A program made the translations under genes and the position numbers. This document shows, in pieces, positions 38,588 to 51,262 of a stretch of 64,000 bases of DNA. Origin of the DNA: Myxocyprinus asiaticus (Eukaryota > Chordata > Actinopteri > Cypriniformes > Catostomidae); the NCBI RefSeq assembly GCF_019703515.2, contig NC_059365.1, positions 38,764,001 through 38,828,000 on the forward strand, in the 5' to 3' direction. The stretch's first letter is position 1, and every line of letters starts with the position of its first letter. The notes beneath the pieces were generated by a model, which made no database searches, was not told the DNA's origin, and saw nothing but the letters and a program-made list of their open reading frames with translations.

Positions 38588-41500
38588 CTGACAAGATATC
38601 ACAGCAATTAGCCACTTACAGAACTCTCAATTTAACTTGTTAATTTTAGCGCAATTGTTAAATTGACCTAAATTAATCATGCCCTGTGATCGCACATAAA
38701 TCAGCACAAATTGTACTTGAAGTACCAGCACAGCCTCAGCTTACAGAGAGCAGGCATTCTCATAAGATGTATTCTAGCTTTCAAAACAGCTTAACAGAGT
38801 GCAATAGAATGAAACAATGCAGGGGTCTCCAGACAAGTTTTTTCGAAATTTACATGGCATCTTAAAAACACACCGTTCATAGCGTGAGACGCCAATAGTC
38901 CACTAGTAGAGCCGAAATGCTGAAAAACTGCAAGACATGATGCAACTGCCAGACATTTGCCTGATGCATGTGTACATACCACTTTTTCTCTCCCGATCCG
39001 ATTCCAGTACCTGATCTCTCGGTATCGGCCGATACTGATCCAATACAAGTGTTCTATTTTTCTTAATCAGTTTAGAATATCTATACCTCACTGTGTTGAA
39101 CTGATTGGGAGTTTTTTTATATGTAAAGAATCAAACAAACAAAAACAATTACATAAAAACTAGAGCTATCAATCGATAAAATTAAATTGAATTAACTGCA
39201 TTATGTGCTGATTGATTTATGAAATTAAATCAATTAAAATTCGCAATAATAAATGCATACCACTATAAACGGTGGCGGGCCATGATGGAGCACGGCAGGC
39301 GCTGAATCAGCTGATCAGCGGGAGAGAGAGATAAAGGGCAGCTGGAGATGCCAGTTCGAGAGAGAGAGAGACACATGCGGCCGCGCTGCATGTGTTTTTT
39401 TTTTTTATGTTGAGTTTTACATTAAACATTGTTGACTGTTCAGCCGGTTCCCGCCTCCTCCTTGCCCGTCCTTTACCTGTTACAAATGCGTTAAATTTTC
39501 TTAATTGTGATTAACTCATTTACCATTAATTCAGCATAAACCAGCATAAACAGTGGTTGGGAGGGCGGAACTTTGTGATATGTCCGACCGGAGTCATTAC
39601 ACTGCACACCACAACAAACACATACACACAACAGCGCTTCCCTGTCAGTGATAAAGTGATGGAGAAAGGAGCTCTTAACACTATTCAATGTACAAAACAA
39701 GCCCAGATGGGACTTGTGATAGAAATCAAGTAATTTTAATTACCACAGAAGCAAGTCAAGTCTTAACTATCACCAAAACGCAGATTGAGACGATTTTGTC
39801 TACAAACGTGGAGTTCAAAGTGCCGTTTGATGATCAGTCCCTGTATCTTCCATTCATTCCATTTCCATTTTGAAATCAAAAAACGGATAACAAAAAAACA
39901 GGTGTTTTCATTAAGCATGTTTAACAATTTCTGGTGTCTTCTCTTGGCCAACATCCTCTTCAGACACTTGAATAACTTGTGAAACAACGAATGTTAAAGG
40001 GTTCACAGGTTGGACAGTGCAGATTCACTGGCTTTTTTACCAGCATGTCAGTTTGCACAGGATTATAACCAGGGGTTATTTTTACTGGGCGTTTTATAGA
40101 AGGTAAAATAGCCTACACTATAATCTTTATCCGTGCGGGAACGTGCAGTCCGTAAAAAATTACTGGCATGACCAATTCGCATTGGATTAAAATCAGGGTG
40201 AAACTCTGGTAATTATTACATTACCCCACGTCCCCATATAAAACTACGTTTCAGCATCTATGATCCTCACAGGAACAGTAGAACATAAAGTAAGTTAAAG
40301 GGTCAATCCTTGTTAGCCTTTACGCAAACTTCTGTGGGCATTTTCGGGAAATAACAGCCTATAAATGAGTTACAGATAATTGGAAAAACAAATGTACTAA
40401 TTCAGTATTAAGGCCATGTTTCTAGAACTTAATTTTCCGAATGCATAATGCATTTTTTTTACCAAGGCATATCATTGCTAAATAATATAAATAATATTTT
40501 CTGTTTTTTTTTATTTCAAAATGGATATGGAATGAACAGAAGATACAGTACTGTGCAAAAGTTTTAGGCACTTGTAAAAAATGTTGCATAGTGAGGATGT
40601 CTTTAAAAATAATGCCATAAATAGTTTTCATTTATCACTTAATGTCATACAAAGTCCAGTAAACATAAAAAAGCTAAATCAATATTCGGTGTGACCAACT
40701 TTGCCTTCAAAACAGCCCCAATTCTCCTAGGTACACCTGGACACAGTTTTTCTTGGTTGTTGGCAGATAGGATGTTCCAAGCTTCTTGGAGAATTCACCA
40801 CAGTTCTTCTATCTATTTAGGCTGTCTCAGTTACTTCTGTCTCTTCATGTAATCTCAGACTGACTCGATGTTCAGTGGGGGGCTCTGTGGGGGCCATGAC
40901 ATCTGTTGCAGGGCTCCCTGTTCTTCTATTCTAATCTTTTCTATTTGCAAAAGTAGTGTTTGGGAGTCTAACATTTATATTTCCTATCGACACACTAAAG
41001 CTGAAGATATAAATAACCATCTTAAGACAAATGTTTTTGTTAAACATCTTATGTGCCTAAGACTTTTGCACAGTACTGTACATGGATTACGCTCTGACGC
41101 GAATCATGAACGCAGTTTCTCGATTGCAGTAGCAAAGCAGATAGCCACTGTCTTCCGGCAGATTAATATTGTGGAGGATGACAGTTTAAGAGATTTAATG
41201 AGCATTGCAATGAAAATGCAACCTATGTGGGTACTAGTTCTTTCAATTAGTTAACCTCCTAGACTTTGGGAAACATTTAATGGTACTTGAATTGGTGATA
41301 TTTTAGTGCACTTCTATCTTTATACTGTGGAAGGCTTTTTCTTTTTGGAGGGGGGGTGGGGGTGTTAATAAAGCATTATATTGTTACATATAGTTTTTCC
41401 TTTTCTAATTTGGAAATAAGTGAATTTTGACAGGAAAAGTATAGAGTACAATTTCAGCATTTCCAAAATCTGCGATTAATCACAATTAACTACAAAAAAT

Positions 41501-44500
41501 TATTACATTTTAATTGACAGACAGCACTAGTTATACTTTAAAATGTCGAGAGCACATGCATGTCATGAGAGTGCATCCATTTACTGCTTGCACGATTCTA
41601 TTCACTTTCACACAGACTTCCGTCGCTCTTGCACAAAACTGGACGTACTCTCTCAAATATACACTGCTCCCTTATGAAATCTCCCTGCTATCACTCTGAG
41701 AAGGTGTGTGTGTGTGCACTCAAAGTTTCCTGTGAATTCACAAATCTATTTAAACGCCATATAGCAATTTGCAAATTTCTTAACTCTGAAACCTGGGTCT
41801 TTTATTCTGATGGAACACTCAAGACCGACTTCTGTTTGTGAGCTAGTTCACAATAGTTTAATTCACTTCTCATTAAAAATCTGATGAAATGCTCCTTCTA
41901 TGCATCCTATGCCATTGTCAAAGCATGTTATAGGCCAACCGAACTATCAAGCATCTACATCTGAGATGGACTTCCAATTCCCGATCTGTTTAAAAATGTC
42001 AGAATTGGAGCAGATATCGATCTAGGTATCAGATCGGTGTCAATGATATGTTCGATGATATTTCTTTAATCTGTGAGGGAGGGAGCAGGGAAAAACAAGA
42101 GTGGAATGTAAGAGTATGTTGTGTGTAACGAAAAACATTTCAATCAGTAGAATGCTACATCGTAACATGACCTCACTTCATTCAAGGTTCCCAAACTTTT
42201 TGACCAATGAATTTCCATGACTTTCAGTCATTTGTCATATCTGCAAAGTGAATTTAAAAAAAAATCATTTTGATAAGATGCTTCAGAACGATTTGTGAAC
42301 CATTTCAACCAACAGACTCAAATTAAAGATGCACTCAGTAATTTGTTCCTTATTAAATAGTTTAGCTCAAAGACTTGAATTGTAATTTTGCAATATATGT
42401 ATGAAATCATGAGCACTCGCATTGAAATGAAGACTCCAGTCATATCAGTAACCGTATAAAAGCTGTTTTATTCTACATGGAGAGGGTCCGCACATGGGGG
42501 CTGCCATGTTAGAATCACATGACCAGCCGAATACTACTCGCTTAATCTCAGTAACCGTCCTGTTGTTTGACACTTTCACTCATTGATTAAAGTAATCATG
42601 GCTGACTGTGAATACTACATTTCTACAGTGACATCTGAAACTGAAAACTATTGATTTTAAATGATGCTGCATCCAAACCACTAGGTGTCACTGTTAGACC
42701 AAGATGGCATCAACTAAAAAAAAAAGTTACTGAGTGCACCTTTAAGGATTCATTAACAGATCAGACATCAGAATGGCTTGCGAGCATGTTCTACTCTACA
42801 CAAGCTTGAACCAAGAGCCATTTTTAGGTGATGAAATATTTGAGAGCAGAGTGTAACTAGAAACATTTATATTCAGTGTAGAAATTTCCATGACTTTTAA
42901 GATTTTGTTCATTTGCATGACTTTTCCAGACCAGGAAAACACAATTTTAAAATACCCTGATATTTTCAGGTTTTCCATGACAGTGGGAACCCTGTTCATT
43001 CCATGTGTAATTCAGCAAATGGCGCTACACTTATCTCAGAATAACTATAAAAAATTGGATTATAAAAATGCAAAATACACATGAAAATCATATCTTGTGG
43101 CAGTCTGATCACATAGTGTGTCAAATAAGAGATGTTAAAAGAGGTTGCAGTTTATACTGCTTCATTGGTTCAATCGTAACAATTATTTTAACCCATTACT
43201 TATATAATTAATTGCCCTAAATTAAAACATTAAAATCAACTGCCCTAATTTTTCCAGAGAATAGAATAAAAAATGCAAACTATATATATATATATATATT
43301 TAAATAGTAAGTAGTATGCCATTCCACAGAAATAAATATCCCAGCATACCTTGCACCAGAACTTTCTTTGCCATGGATGCAGCATAGTGGGAGGAGTAGT
43401 TCACTAGAGCCACGACCTCCCTCCCTTTAGGCCCAGCCAACTTCAGCATGACATCCTCCACCCCCTCCGAGAGCAGGCGGAGAACCATCAGAAGTTCTCC
43501 CTGTTTCACGTTGGTCGGCAGGTCACCAAGGCGCAACTGCCTTTTCTCCGTGCTCCTGCGTACGGTCAGTCGAATCCCCTCCGGCAGCCGGTACTGGTGG
43601 AGGGTCATTACGGCAGTGGAGGCAGTGACAGGGTCGCCGTACTTGGCGTAGGCGAAGCCGCGGTTCTGCCCGCTGAAGTTCATCATGAGTCGAAATTCGT
43701 ACAGAGTGCCGATGCCCTGGAAGAGCGGGATCAGACGATCCTCAAACACATCTCGTGGGATCTGACAGATGAAGACCTCACAGCCGGGGCCAGGAGCAGG
43801 ACCTTGCCAGCCTGGAGAAGGAGAAGAAACGATGAAGGAGATCAAAATGGAAAGAGAGATGGATGTGTTTTATCTTTGCTGAAAAAAATGAGGGCTGCAT
43901 CACGAGGAATCAAATTGCCTCCGAATTTTAAAGGAATATTTCACCTAAAATTATAATTCTCTCCTAATTTACATACTCGTAAGACTTTCTTCTGCGGAAC
44001 ACAAACAAAGGTATTTTGATGGAGATGAGGCGATTATATCCATACAATGCAAGTCAATGGGGTCCAACACTTCTGAGCTCCAAAAGGACATAAAGTAAAG
44101 CACTCTGTGCATGTGTCAAGCGCAAGGAAGTGTATTTGAACTTCAAATCATGATTGCACTAAGGAGATTGCAGATGGCAAGATTTATAGTCAAAAAGGAG
44201 TTACATTTTAGTCTGTTGCTCACCCCAAACTGATTGTATCACTTCAGAAGAAATGAATTAAACCACTCGAGTCGTATTGGTTACCTATATGCTGCATTTA
44301 TGTTCTTTTTGGAGCTTGAAAGTGTTAAACCCCATTGACTTGCAATTAGTTATCATTTTTGGGTGAACTATTCCTTTAAGCAATCCTAGCTGCGCTCCAA
44401 TGTAATGGTTATTCTAAAATGTAGGCAACTTCATAGGCAGCATTTTATGTATCCTCAGCAGAATATAATCCCAGAATGCATTGTCATAACATACAACTTT

Positions 44501-47500
44501 TTGATTATAAATGTAATCAATTTATTCAATACCGATAATTATTATTTTAACATTTTCTATAAAAAAAATAGCACTATAGTTGCACTATACTAATAAAGGT
44601 ACTCTTACTATACTATCTAAATACTGCTAGTATTTTACCCAAAATGTATTTGCCATGTATATTTTTGAGTCGGAGTTGTCATTTTTCAAGTCACCTGTAT
44701 TAAAATTAACTGTGAGCGGATCAACAGAGTGCAACGGTCACATTTGAGGTTCCAGTTCAGTTAGGATTCTGCCATAGAAGGCAGAATGCAGCGCACTAGG
44801 TTTAAGAACAGACCCACTACTGTAATATACTGTAATCCTGCTTTATCCTTATTACCTCACCATGACTGGGCAGGCCAAGTTTCTGAACACCCAATAAGCA
44901 TCATAGACGTGTAAACATGTATGGTCATGTGTTGATGCATTCATCCGTGTGACATCAAAGTTCAGAACGAGTCGTTTTTGCAGCTTAGTTTCAATAAATG
45001 CTCTTTTCGGACAGAGGAGAAAGTTTTGAGTTCTTAAAGATACAATATGTTTTCATAGTACAAGCTCTTTAATCTTAAAAAAAAAAAAAAAAATCAAGAA
45101 AATGTATTCCTCACATTTTTACCCCTTTAAAAAGTTGTATGGACTGAGCAATATTTAAGCAAAACTACTGAGGCGGCACTGAGAGCACACGATTTTTGCA
45201 CTTTTAAAACAAAATCACATTTTACATATTTTATTAGACATAAAACAAGTATTTGTAATATAAAACAAATCCAACAAATATGCAACAAATATTTGTTTTA
45301 TGTGCATGAGTGGAGACCAGGGCTAGTTCCTCAAATGAGTAAGTTGTCAAGGCTAACTGAACAAATTCCTGTTTTCTCTAGCAGAGATGTTAGATTCAAA
45401 ATGGTCATAAATGGGTTAGTTTTTGTAAATTCTGTCCTCCAAAGTAAAATTCTATTAAATATTTTTGTAATAGTTGTTGGGTAAACAAGAAACACAATAA
45501 CACCACAGAGGAATACAGATTAAACTATTGTCAAGTTTGTGTTTTACATGTGTTTTATATGTATATATTGGTCACTGGGCCTGTTTACCTGCACACCAAT
45601 ATGCTGATAACTCCCAAAAAAAATCAGCTTATTTAAGAAGTCCAACAAAACAAGATAGCCACATATACCTGAGATTTGAAATAATGGGGTGATTCTCTGC
45701 TTTGACGTTAAAAATTTAACCAGGCATGCGCACAACACTAGCGTACATTGAATAAACCAGTAAGAACGCCAGTAAAGATGTTTACATGCAATGCGAAATT
45801 GGGGTAATGGGCAAAAATCTACCAGTGTCAATCGGTTTACTCTTAAACTGTTTATGACCTTAAACTGATAAAGGACAGCCGTTTAATGCGTTTACATGAA
45901 CACACACATTGTCAGCTTATTAAGGCCACTTCCACATTAATCTGGATACATTTGAAAATGCCGTTTTTGTTTTCGAAATGCTCTCAGTCCACACTGCCAT
46001 TTTCAAACGTTTTACAGCAGTTGCTGGTCCACACTGAAACATACGAAAACGCTTAAATCCCCTTACTGCACATGCAAAACAAGCATAAGAAGCATGTCCC
46101 TGCGTCATTTACATTTATGGTCTGAAATGCGATTGTCCTTGTGTTCCGCCGCCGGACAGCCATTCCGAGTAAACTTCCGGTCACCTTTGAAGGAATGCAA
46201 TGTGACGGTTTTACAAAGTAACATTTATCTTTAACAATGCTATCAAAGTACATAGCAGGCAAAACAACGCCGCTACAACATCTTGATTGTTTTGGGTTGA
46301 ACGTAACACATGGCTGCGTCACATCACAAATAATACATCATCGTTTTCAGATATCTCCATTTCCCTGTCCACACTACAACGCGAAGACTGCATTTTCAAA
46401 TTATCCACTTAATTTTAGAAAAGCTTAGTTTTCACTGGACAAAAACACTGTCTCAGTGTGGATGGAAGGCCAAAATGTTGCAACATTAATGCATTTTCAA
46501 ACAAAAACTTAAGTGTGGACGTGGCCTAAGCATAATCGGTATAAGAATGTGCATGTAAACGCTCAATGACAAGACATTCATTTTTTGTAGAGATCTGTTA
46601 TTAAAAAACAAATTGGCATTTTTATATTTTTCTGGGGCTAAATAGTGTAACCATCTGTAGACAGTCTAAAAAAATAAAAATAAGTCTGAAGTATGCCATT
46701 CTGAACTCAACCCATGAAACACACTTCATCGTTATCATCGGAAAGACTAGTCAATTACAAATAAACTGTTGTCATCAGAGCTTGTGCAGCTGCTTTGGGG
46801 CAACTGTCTGCTCCGGCTGTTCGCTTTAATGGCATACTTATGAAGGTAAATCTGTTGCAGAACTCGAGAGCTTGTAGATTTGAATTTGAGCTTGTACAAT
46901 AAATATTTGTACTTGTAAGATGAAATTTACACTCTCAGCCCAATGTGAAAACTTGTAATATAAAAATCTGAAGTTGAATGTTGCAATCTACACTCATAGA
47001 CGGTAATCAAAAACCTGTGTTCTGAATTCAAAAGTTGCAGACAAATAGTCACAAATGTGTAAAATGACATTTACATTAATACAACTACAGACACAAACTT
47101 GTATTACATATTTACTTTTGTACTTTAATTCATTTTCGCACTTACAACCTCTCAAATCTGCCAATGCAACTTTAAATTGTTGTGAAAAACCTGTAGCAAA
47201 ACTCACTTGTGCATTTGTAAATCAAGATGTGAGAGAGCGGGGTCAATGAAGTTGTGACCAATCACAAGAGCTGGAACAACTGATGCCGGTCCAATCAAAA
47301 TGGATCATCAATGATGTCACGCAACAGCACCAGTGCCGTTTTTGTAAGCAAAACAAGTCCAGCGGTGGCAATAGCTGGCTGATGCAGTGGCAGGATAAGT
47401 TAAATAACTTGACAATTAAATGATTAAGAGTGAGTTTATCACGTAACAAATAAAATTAGACTATTTGATCACATTGATCAACACAGAATTTGGCGTCAAC

Positions 47501-49068
47501 AGACCACACATGTAATGTCTAAGGATGGCAATGAGAAATTCTCTGAGGAAATGTTTCTGCAGGATGTTTGTGTTCGGTAAAACTACATTGGATGCGTCAA
47601 TCCAGCCAGCTGTCATATGCCACGAGTTCCATATTTCCATGAAAACATGAAATAGAGGTTAAATATAGGTTAGGTATAAGAGTGAAGAAAGAAAAATCTC
47701 TATCACCAGAAAACTGTGACAACAGATAAAATACAGTGAATTATTGACCACACCAGAGACATGATAGCTGGCAAATCCTTAAACTGTCAGAGTGCAGCAT
47801 TTTGCTGTATTTCAAGTCATTTTCTGACATTTATCTATCTTCTGTATTATTCACATTTTTAAGTGAAAAACACAACTTGAGTGTTATTATTTTCACATGA
47901 ATGGATAACTTTATTAATCACGCTTGCTGACTGTACTATCTATAGAAGATTAAATATCATGCCTTTATTATTTCATTATTAAATGACTTGCTTTAATCAT
48001 GATTATTTGAGATTTCCCATCTAAATAAGGGAAAATAGCGAACACTAAAAACACCAGAAAATGCATATTTCTATATCTCTAGTTCAGGTGCAGTGGGAGC
48101 ATATATTCAGCCAACAAGTAAGTACAATGATCCATTTTGATTGGTTCAGCATCAGTTGTTCCAGCTCTTGTGATTGGTCATGACTTCATTGGTCTCGCAT
48201 CTTGATTTACAAGTGTACAAGTGAGTTTTGCTACAAGTTTATTGCAAAAGTATTTGCAAAAGTCAAGACGGGAAGATTTAAAGTTGCATTGGCAGGTTTG
48301 AGAGGTTGTAAGTGCCAATTTGTGGTTGTAATGCGAAAGTGAATTAAAGTACAAAAGTAAATATGTAATACAAGTTTGTCTCTGTCGTTGTATTTATGTA
48401 AATGTCATTTTACACATTTGTGACTATTTGTCTGCAACTTTGAATTCAAAACACAGGTTTTTGATTACTGTCTGTGAGTTTAGATTGCAACAGTCAACTT
48501 CAGATTTTTATTTTACAAGTTTTCACATCGGGCTGAGAGTGTAAATTTCAACTTACGAATACAAAAATGTATTGCACGAGTTCTCAAATTCAAATCTACA
48601 AGCACTTGAGTTTCGCAACATATGTACCTTCATACAAACTGTACGTCACGGTGACATGGCGATGGCGCTGACTTAAGCCGGACAAAATTTCTAACTGGCA
48701 TGCGCCAATTGGTCCATGCAGCACTGCATGAAGTCGAACCCATATTCTGTTGTCATATGATACAATAAATAATAAAATAAATATAAAACAGAGAGGACTC
48801 CTTTAGATTCTCATGACAGTGTGCAAATTTCAGACATAGTGACATTTTTATTAAAAGGTACATTTTGTTCAGGTGATGTGGTGTAACCCTGAGAACACTT
48901 CTGGATATTTGTGACTCAAATTCATGATATTTGCAAACAAATATTTTTTACATTGAAAAAAATAAATAAAAAAAAAGTTATCAATGATTAAGTTATGTGC
49001 ACTCTGAAGTATTCAAGGTGCAAGGAAAGTATTTTAATTCTTGATGGTTACACCAATTTTTTAAAGTC

Positions 49069-49130
<62 letters not shown>

Positions 49131-50002
49131 AATATTATACTATACTGCTAAAAAAAGTTCTTCAGAATTGTAGGAAGGATTACATTACTGTTAACTTGAT
49201 ACATGCGTATTAAACTAGATTTTTAAAAGTCTTTTTTTTTTTTTTTTTTTTTTATGATCTCAGACAACATTTTGCAACATCCCATATATCATGTTTGAAT
49301 ATTTTTGTTTTCATAATCGTTTAATTATTTTGCTAAACAGTCACTTAAAACATTTTAAATGCAGATGTTGTGGAAGATCTCTTATTTTAGCTACTTTAAA
49401 ATAGTAAAACAAATCCACATATCTGAGCATTAACTTACTAAATTAGACTTGAAACCTGCCTCACTTAGACAATCAGTCACTTTAATAATCAGCCAATAAG
49501 CTCAAACTATCCAATAACAACAGACTGAACATTTGCAGACTGATTCATCTCCAGGTGTGCGTGTTTTACCAGAGGCTACAAGGTTTCATAAGATGGCTAC
49601 AATGTACCATTCCCATGTGACAAGTTATTTTAAACCAACAATTAACGATCAAGTGATGGCGATTGATGAACGACTGCTTTCATCGATATGATATTTGTAT
49701 CTCATACAAGAACAGTCCCGGGTTGTTCTAGGTGTGATCTCAGAGGGGATACAGTTCAACTCGAGTGCCTACCCGGAGGGGGACCTCCATATTTCCTCTG
49801 ACCATTGACCTGTGTTAAAGTGATGGAGGTTTTCTGTAACCATTCCTCCAGTGACTTCAGCCTTTGAGGGTTCAAAACCTGCGAACAATAAAGTTAGTAG
49901 AGGTGATGTAATGTGTGTAAAAAAGACTTGAAACCGTTTACTTCATAGGGTAGAGTGCACATAAACTGACTTGCAGAGAAATACATTGTGTGTGAATGTG
50001 TC

Positions 50003-50055
<53 letters not shown>

Positions 50056-50260
50056 AAATTACACACATACACACAATTAAACGTGGGTAACATGCGAAAA
50101 AAGTCAAATCTTAAAAGCGCACGGTTTACGTTTCAGTAAACACAATGCGAGGAGAAACGAACTGTGTGAGGGTTTAAATGCTGTTTACAAATGTAATTTG
50201 TAAACTAAAACGGTCCATATCGCTCACCTGTCGCCGTTCCGCTTCCATTTCGTAGTCCAT
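38046..50260 (-). CDS. dnd1: dnd1, dead end RNA-binding protein, whole coding region (4 exons, 380 aa)
   Basis: Dead end is a vertebrate germ-plasm RNA-binding protein required for primordial germ cell survival and migration; it binds U-rich 3' UTR elements and limits miRNA access. The four exons are 50260-50228, 49878-49773, 43811-43350 and 38587-38046 on the minus strand, and they join to 381 codons with stop. Order: a short N-terminal region, RRM1 from about residue 57 (RNP2-like [12 protein letters not shown]1-like NRGFAYAKY), a second divergent RRM through about residue 215, a proline-rich linker, then a C-terminal double-stranded-RNA-binding domain from about residue 295 ([14 protein letters not shown] to the end). 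Zebrafish Dnd1 is a little over 400 residues; here the shorter region appears to be the proline-rich linker. It converges on hars, as DND1 and HARS1 are adjacent in mammals. Confidence 0.95.
38985..39155. repeat. GATCGGTATCGG-type dispersed repeat (left piece)
   Basis: 'cccgatccgattccag' and 'ctcggtatcggccgatactg' match the style of 41935-42060 (gatctaggtatcagatcggt). The family C copy between may have split one element. Confidence 0.4.
39838..40547. mobile_element. Unassigned inverted-repeat element
   Basis: Left 'ctgtatcttccattcattcc' with 'ccattttgaaat' is mirrored by right 'atttcaaaatgg' with 'ggaatgaacagaagatacag'. Arms of about 35 bases. Nested in family C. Confidence 0.55.
40548..41083. 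mobile_element. Tc1-related MITE
   Basis: The left end acagtactgtgcaaaagttt then taggcac and the right end 'gtgcctaagacttttgcaca' then gtactgt are inverted, with TA next to each. The interior matches a decayed Tc1-type transposase region only weakly (taggtacacctggacacagt). Directly abuts the preceding element. Confidence 0.7.
42323..42745 (+). mobile_element. MITE family D (copy 2)
   Basis: Inverted ends ttaaagatgcactcagtaat and 'ttactgagtgcacctttaag'. The body shares 'catgaccagccgaatactac' with 14100-14400 in reverse. In dnd1 intron 3. Confidence 0.65.
43350..43811 (-). CDS. dnd1: dnd1 exon 3 (residues 47-200, RRM1 and most of RRM2)
   Basis: Acceptor ttctccag before 43811, donor gtatgc after 43350. 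Contains [40 protein letters not shown] and YAKYGDP (RRM1), then LRLGDLP and [20 protein letters not shown] (RRM2). Phase 1 at both ends; 462 bases. Confidence 0.96.
43930..44380. mobile_element. Inverted-repeat MITE, family A (copy)
   Basis: Left 'aaggaatatttcacctaaaa' and 'gactttcttctgcggaacac', right 'tttttgggtgaactattcct'. In dnd1 intron 2. Confidence 0.65.
44381..45575. other. dnd1 intron 2, unassigned
   Basis: Nothing recognised apart from an A-run at 45078-45094. Confidence 0.35.
45578..46562. mobile_element. Two nested MITE-like elements
   Basis: Outer ends gggcctgtttacctgcacac and 'gaatgtgcatgtaaacgctc'. Inner element 45924-46530 with ends aaggccacttccacattaat and 'acttaagtgtggacgtggcc', plus inverted inner runs ttgaaaatgccgtttttgtt and 'aatgcattttcaaacaaaaa'. 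In dnd1 intron 2. Confidence 0.55.
46835..48640. mobile_element. Foldback element with arms of about 480-500 bases
   Basis: The arm at 46840-47310 is repeated inverted at 48125-48635: 'gcttgtagatttgaatttga' against 'tcaaattcaaatctacaagc', and 'caatcacaagagctggaaca' against 'tgttccagctcttgtgattg'. The spacer of about 800 bases has no coding sign. In dnd1 intron 2. Confidence 0.8.
49074..49127. repeat. (AT)n microsatellite
   Basis: About 27 AT units, followed at 49231-49253 by a T-run. In dnd1 intron 2, about 0.7 kb from exon 2. Confidence 0.9.
49773..49878 (-). CDS. dnd1: dnd1 exon 2 (residues 12-46)
   Basis: Acceptor ttcgcag before 49878, donor gtaggc after 49773. Encodes [20 protein letters not shown] then [15 protein letters not shown]. 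This resembles the [14 protein letters not shown] segment just before RRM1 in fish Dnd. A glycine codon is split (phase 1). Confidence 0.92.
50006..50052. repeat. (AT)n microsatellite in dnd1 intron 1
   Basis: About 23 AT units inside the 348-base first intron. Confidence 0.9.
50228..50260 (-). CDS. dnd1: dnd1 exon 1 coding part (residues 1-11)
   Basis: ATG at 50260-50258 on the minus strand encodes [11 protein letters not shown], then donor gtgagc. Only 33 coding bases. An ag lies 8 bases upstream of the ATG (tttgcag), so a further 5' UTR exon upstream is possible. The start is supported by frame continuity into exon 2, not by N-terminal homology. Confidence 0.75.
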
Positions 50261-51262
50261 GTTGGCACACCTGCAAATTAGTGGAAAAGTCAAGCAGAGG
50301 TCATTAAGATAAACCTCATGATTTCTTTATAGAGGCCTATTGGACAATTTTAAGGAAAGTGGGCGTACTCCGCGAAAAGCACTCGAATTTCAGCCCCAAG
50401 AATGAGCAAAACAACAAATGAAACTGGGATACCAAAGAACAGGCCAACATGACATTTCATAAAGGGCAGATGTGTGTGTGTTTTTTTTTTTTTTTTAAAC
50501 ATTTATCTAGAGGAATCTGTTCCTGTTGTAAAACGGAATGGGCAGCTTCATCTTCCTTGCTTCTGCTTCTTGTTAATTGAGGGTCATAATTGGAGAAGTT
50601 TCACTTTTCACCAGCAGATGGCAGCATTGCATATGATTAGAATGTAAGGAGATCTGTTTATTTATTTATCCTACTGAAAAACAGTTAAATACTGTATATT
50701 ACGTGTCCTACTACTATTTTCCACTGGTCATGACCCCTGTCTAATAAAGCTGTCTACTAAGAAAAACAGCAGTCAATTTTTGATTTTTGTTGGTTTTGGA
50801 CTTTGGTTTTCTGTGTGTTTGTTATTTCCCTGCATGTTTATTATTCGTTTTGCATGTTTGTTTGTCTTTTGAAGGGGGTGGGGGTCAGGGTGATATTTTT
50901 ATTTACACTTTATTCTAAGCTTTCAAATGTGAACAAATAATCAGATATCTGAAGATATTATGTACACTCCACCAGTAACAACACTTCAAAGGCCTAAGGC
51001 CACACTTGTCGCATGTGCATTTAAATAAAAAAAAAAAAATTAAAATAATTCAAAACAATGTACGTTAGCATGAATCATTGGTCTTTAACGTCTTCATCTC
51101 TTTTCTTTAGTTTTTGGGCTGCCGCCTGCAATTTTTCACACTCAAATTTAAAAGCTCACCATTTACGCACACTGTGGACTACTTGTCAAAACATTGTCTA
51201 ATTTGTTCACAATGTAGCGCCACCTTTTGGACCCGAAGGTGTGTCCGCAGAGTTGAAGAGTA
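50261..51262. other. dnd1 upstream region
   Basis: Would hold the dnd1 promoter and any upstream UTR exon. No clear motif seen. A T-run lies at 50481-50496. Confidence 0.4.

Larger units (their letters stand above)
39160..41535 (+). mobile_element. hAT-like remnant, family C (copy 4) with at least three inserts
   Basis: Left end aaactagagctatcaatcga, right end ttttaattgacagacagcac. The core at 41100-41255 reads [20 protein letters not shown]. Inserts: about 39250-39483 (agagagaga, then cagccggttcccgcctcctc, LTR-like), 39838-40547 and 40548-41083. In dnd1 intron 3. Confidence 0.55.

Noticed and set aside
43597..43956. 119-residue plus-strand frame over dnd1 exon 3
   Set aside because: Antisense of the RRM exon and it runs through the exon border into intron.
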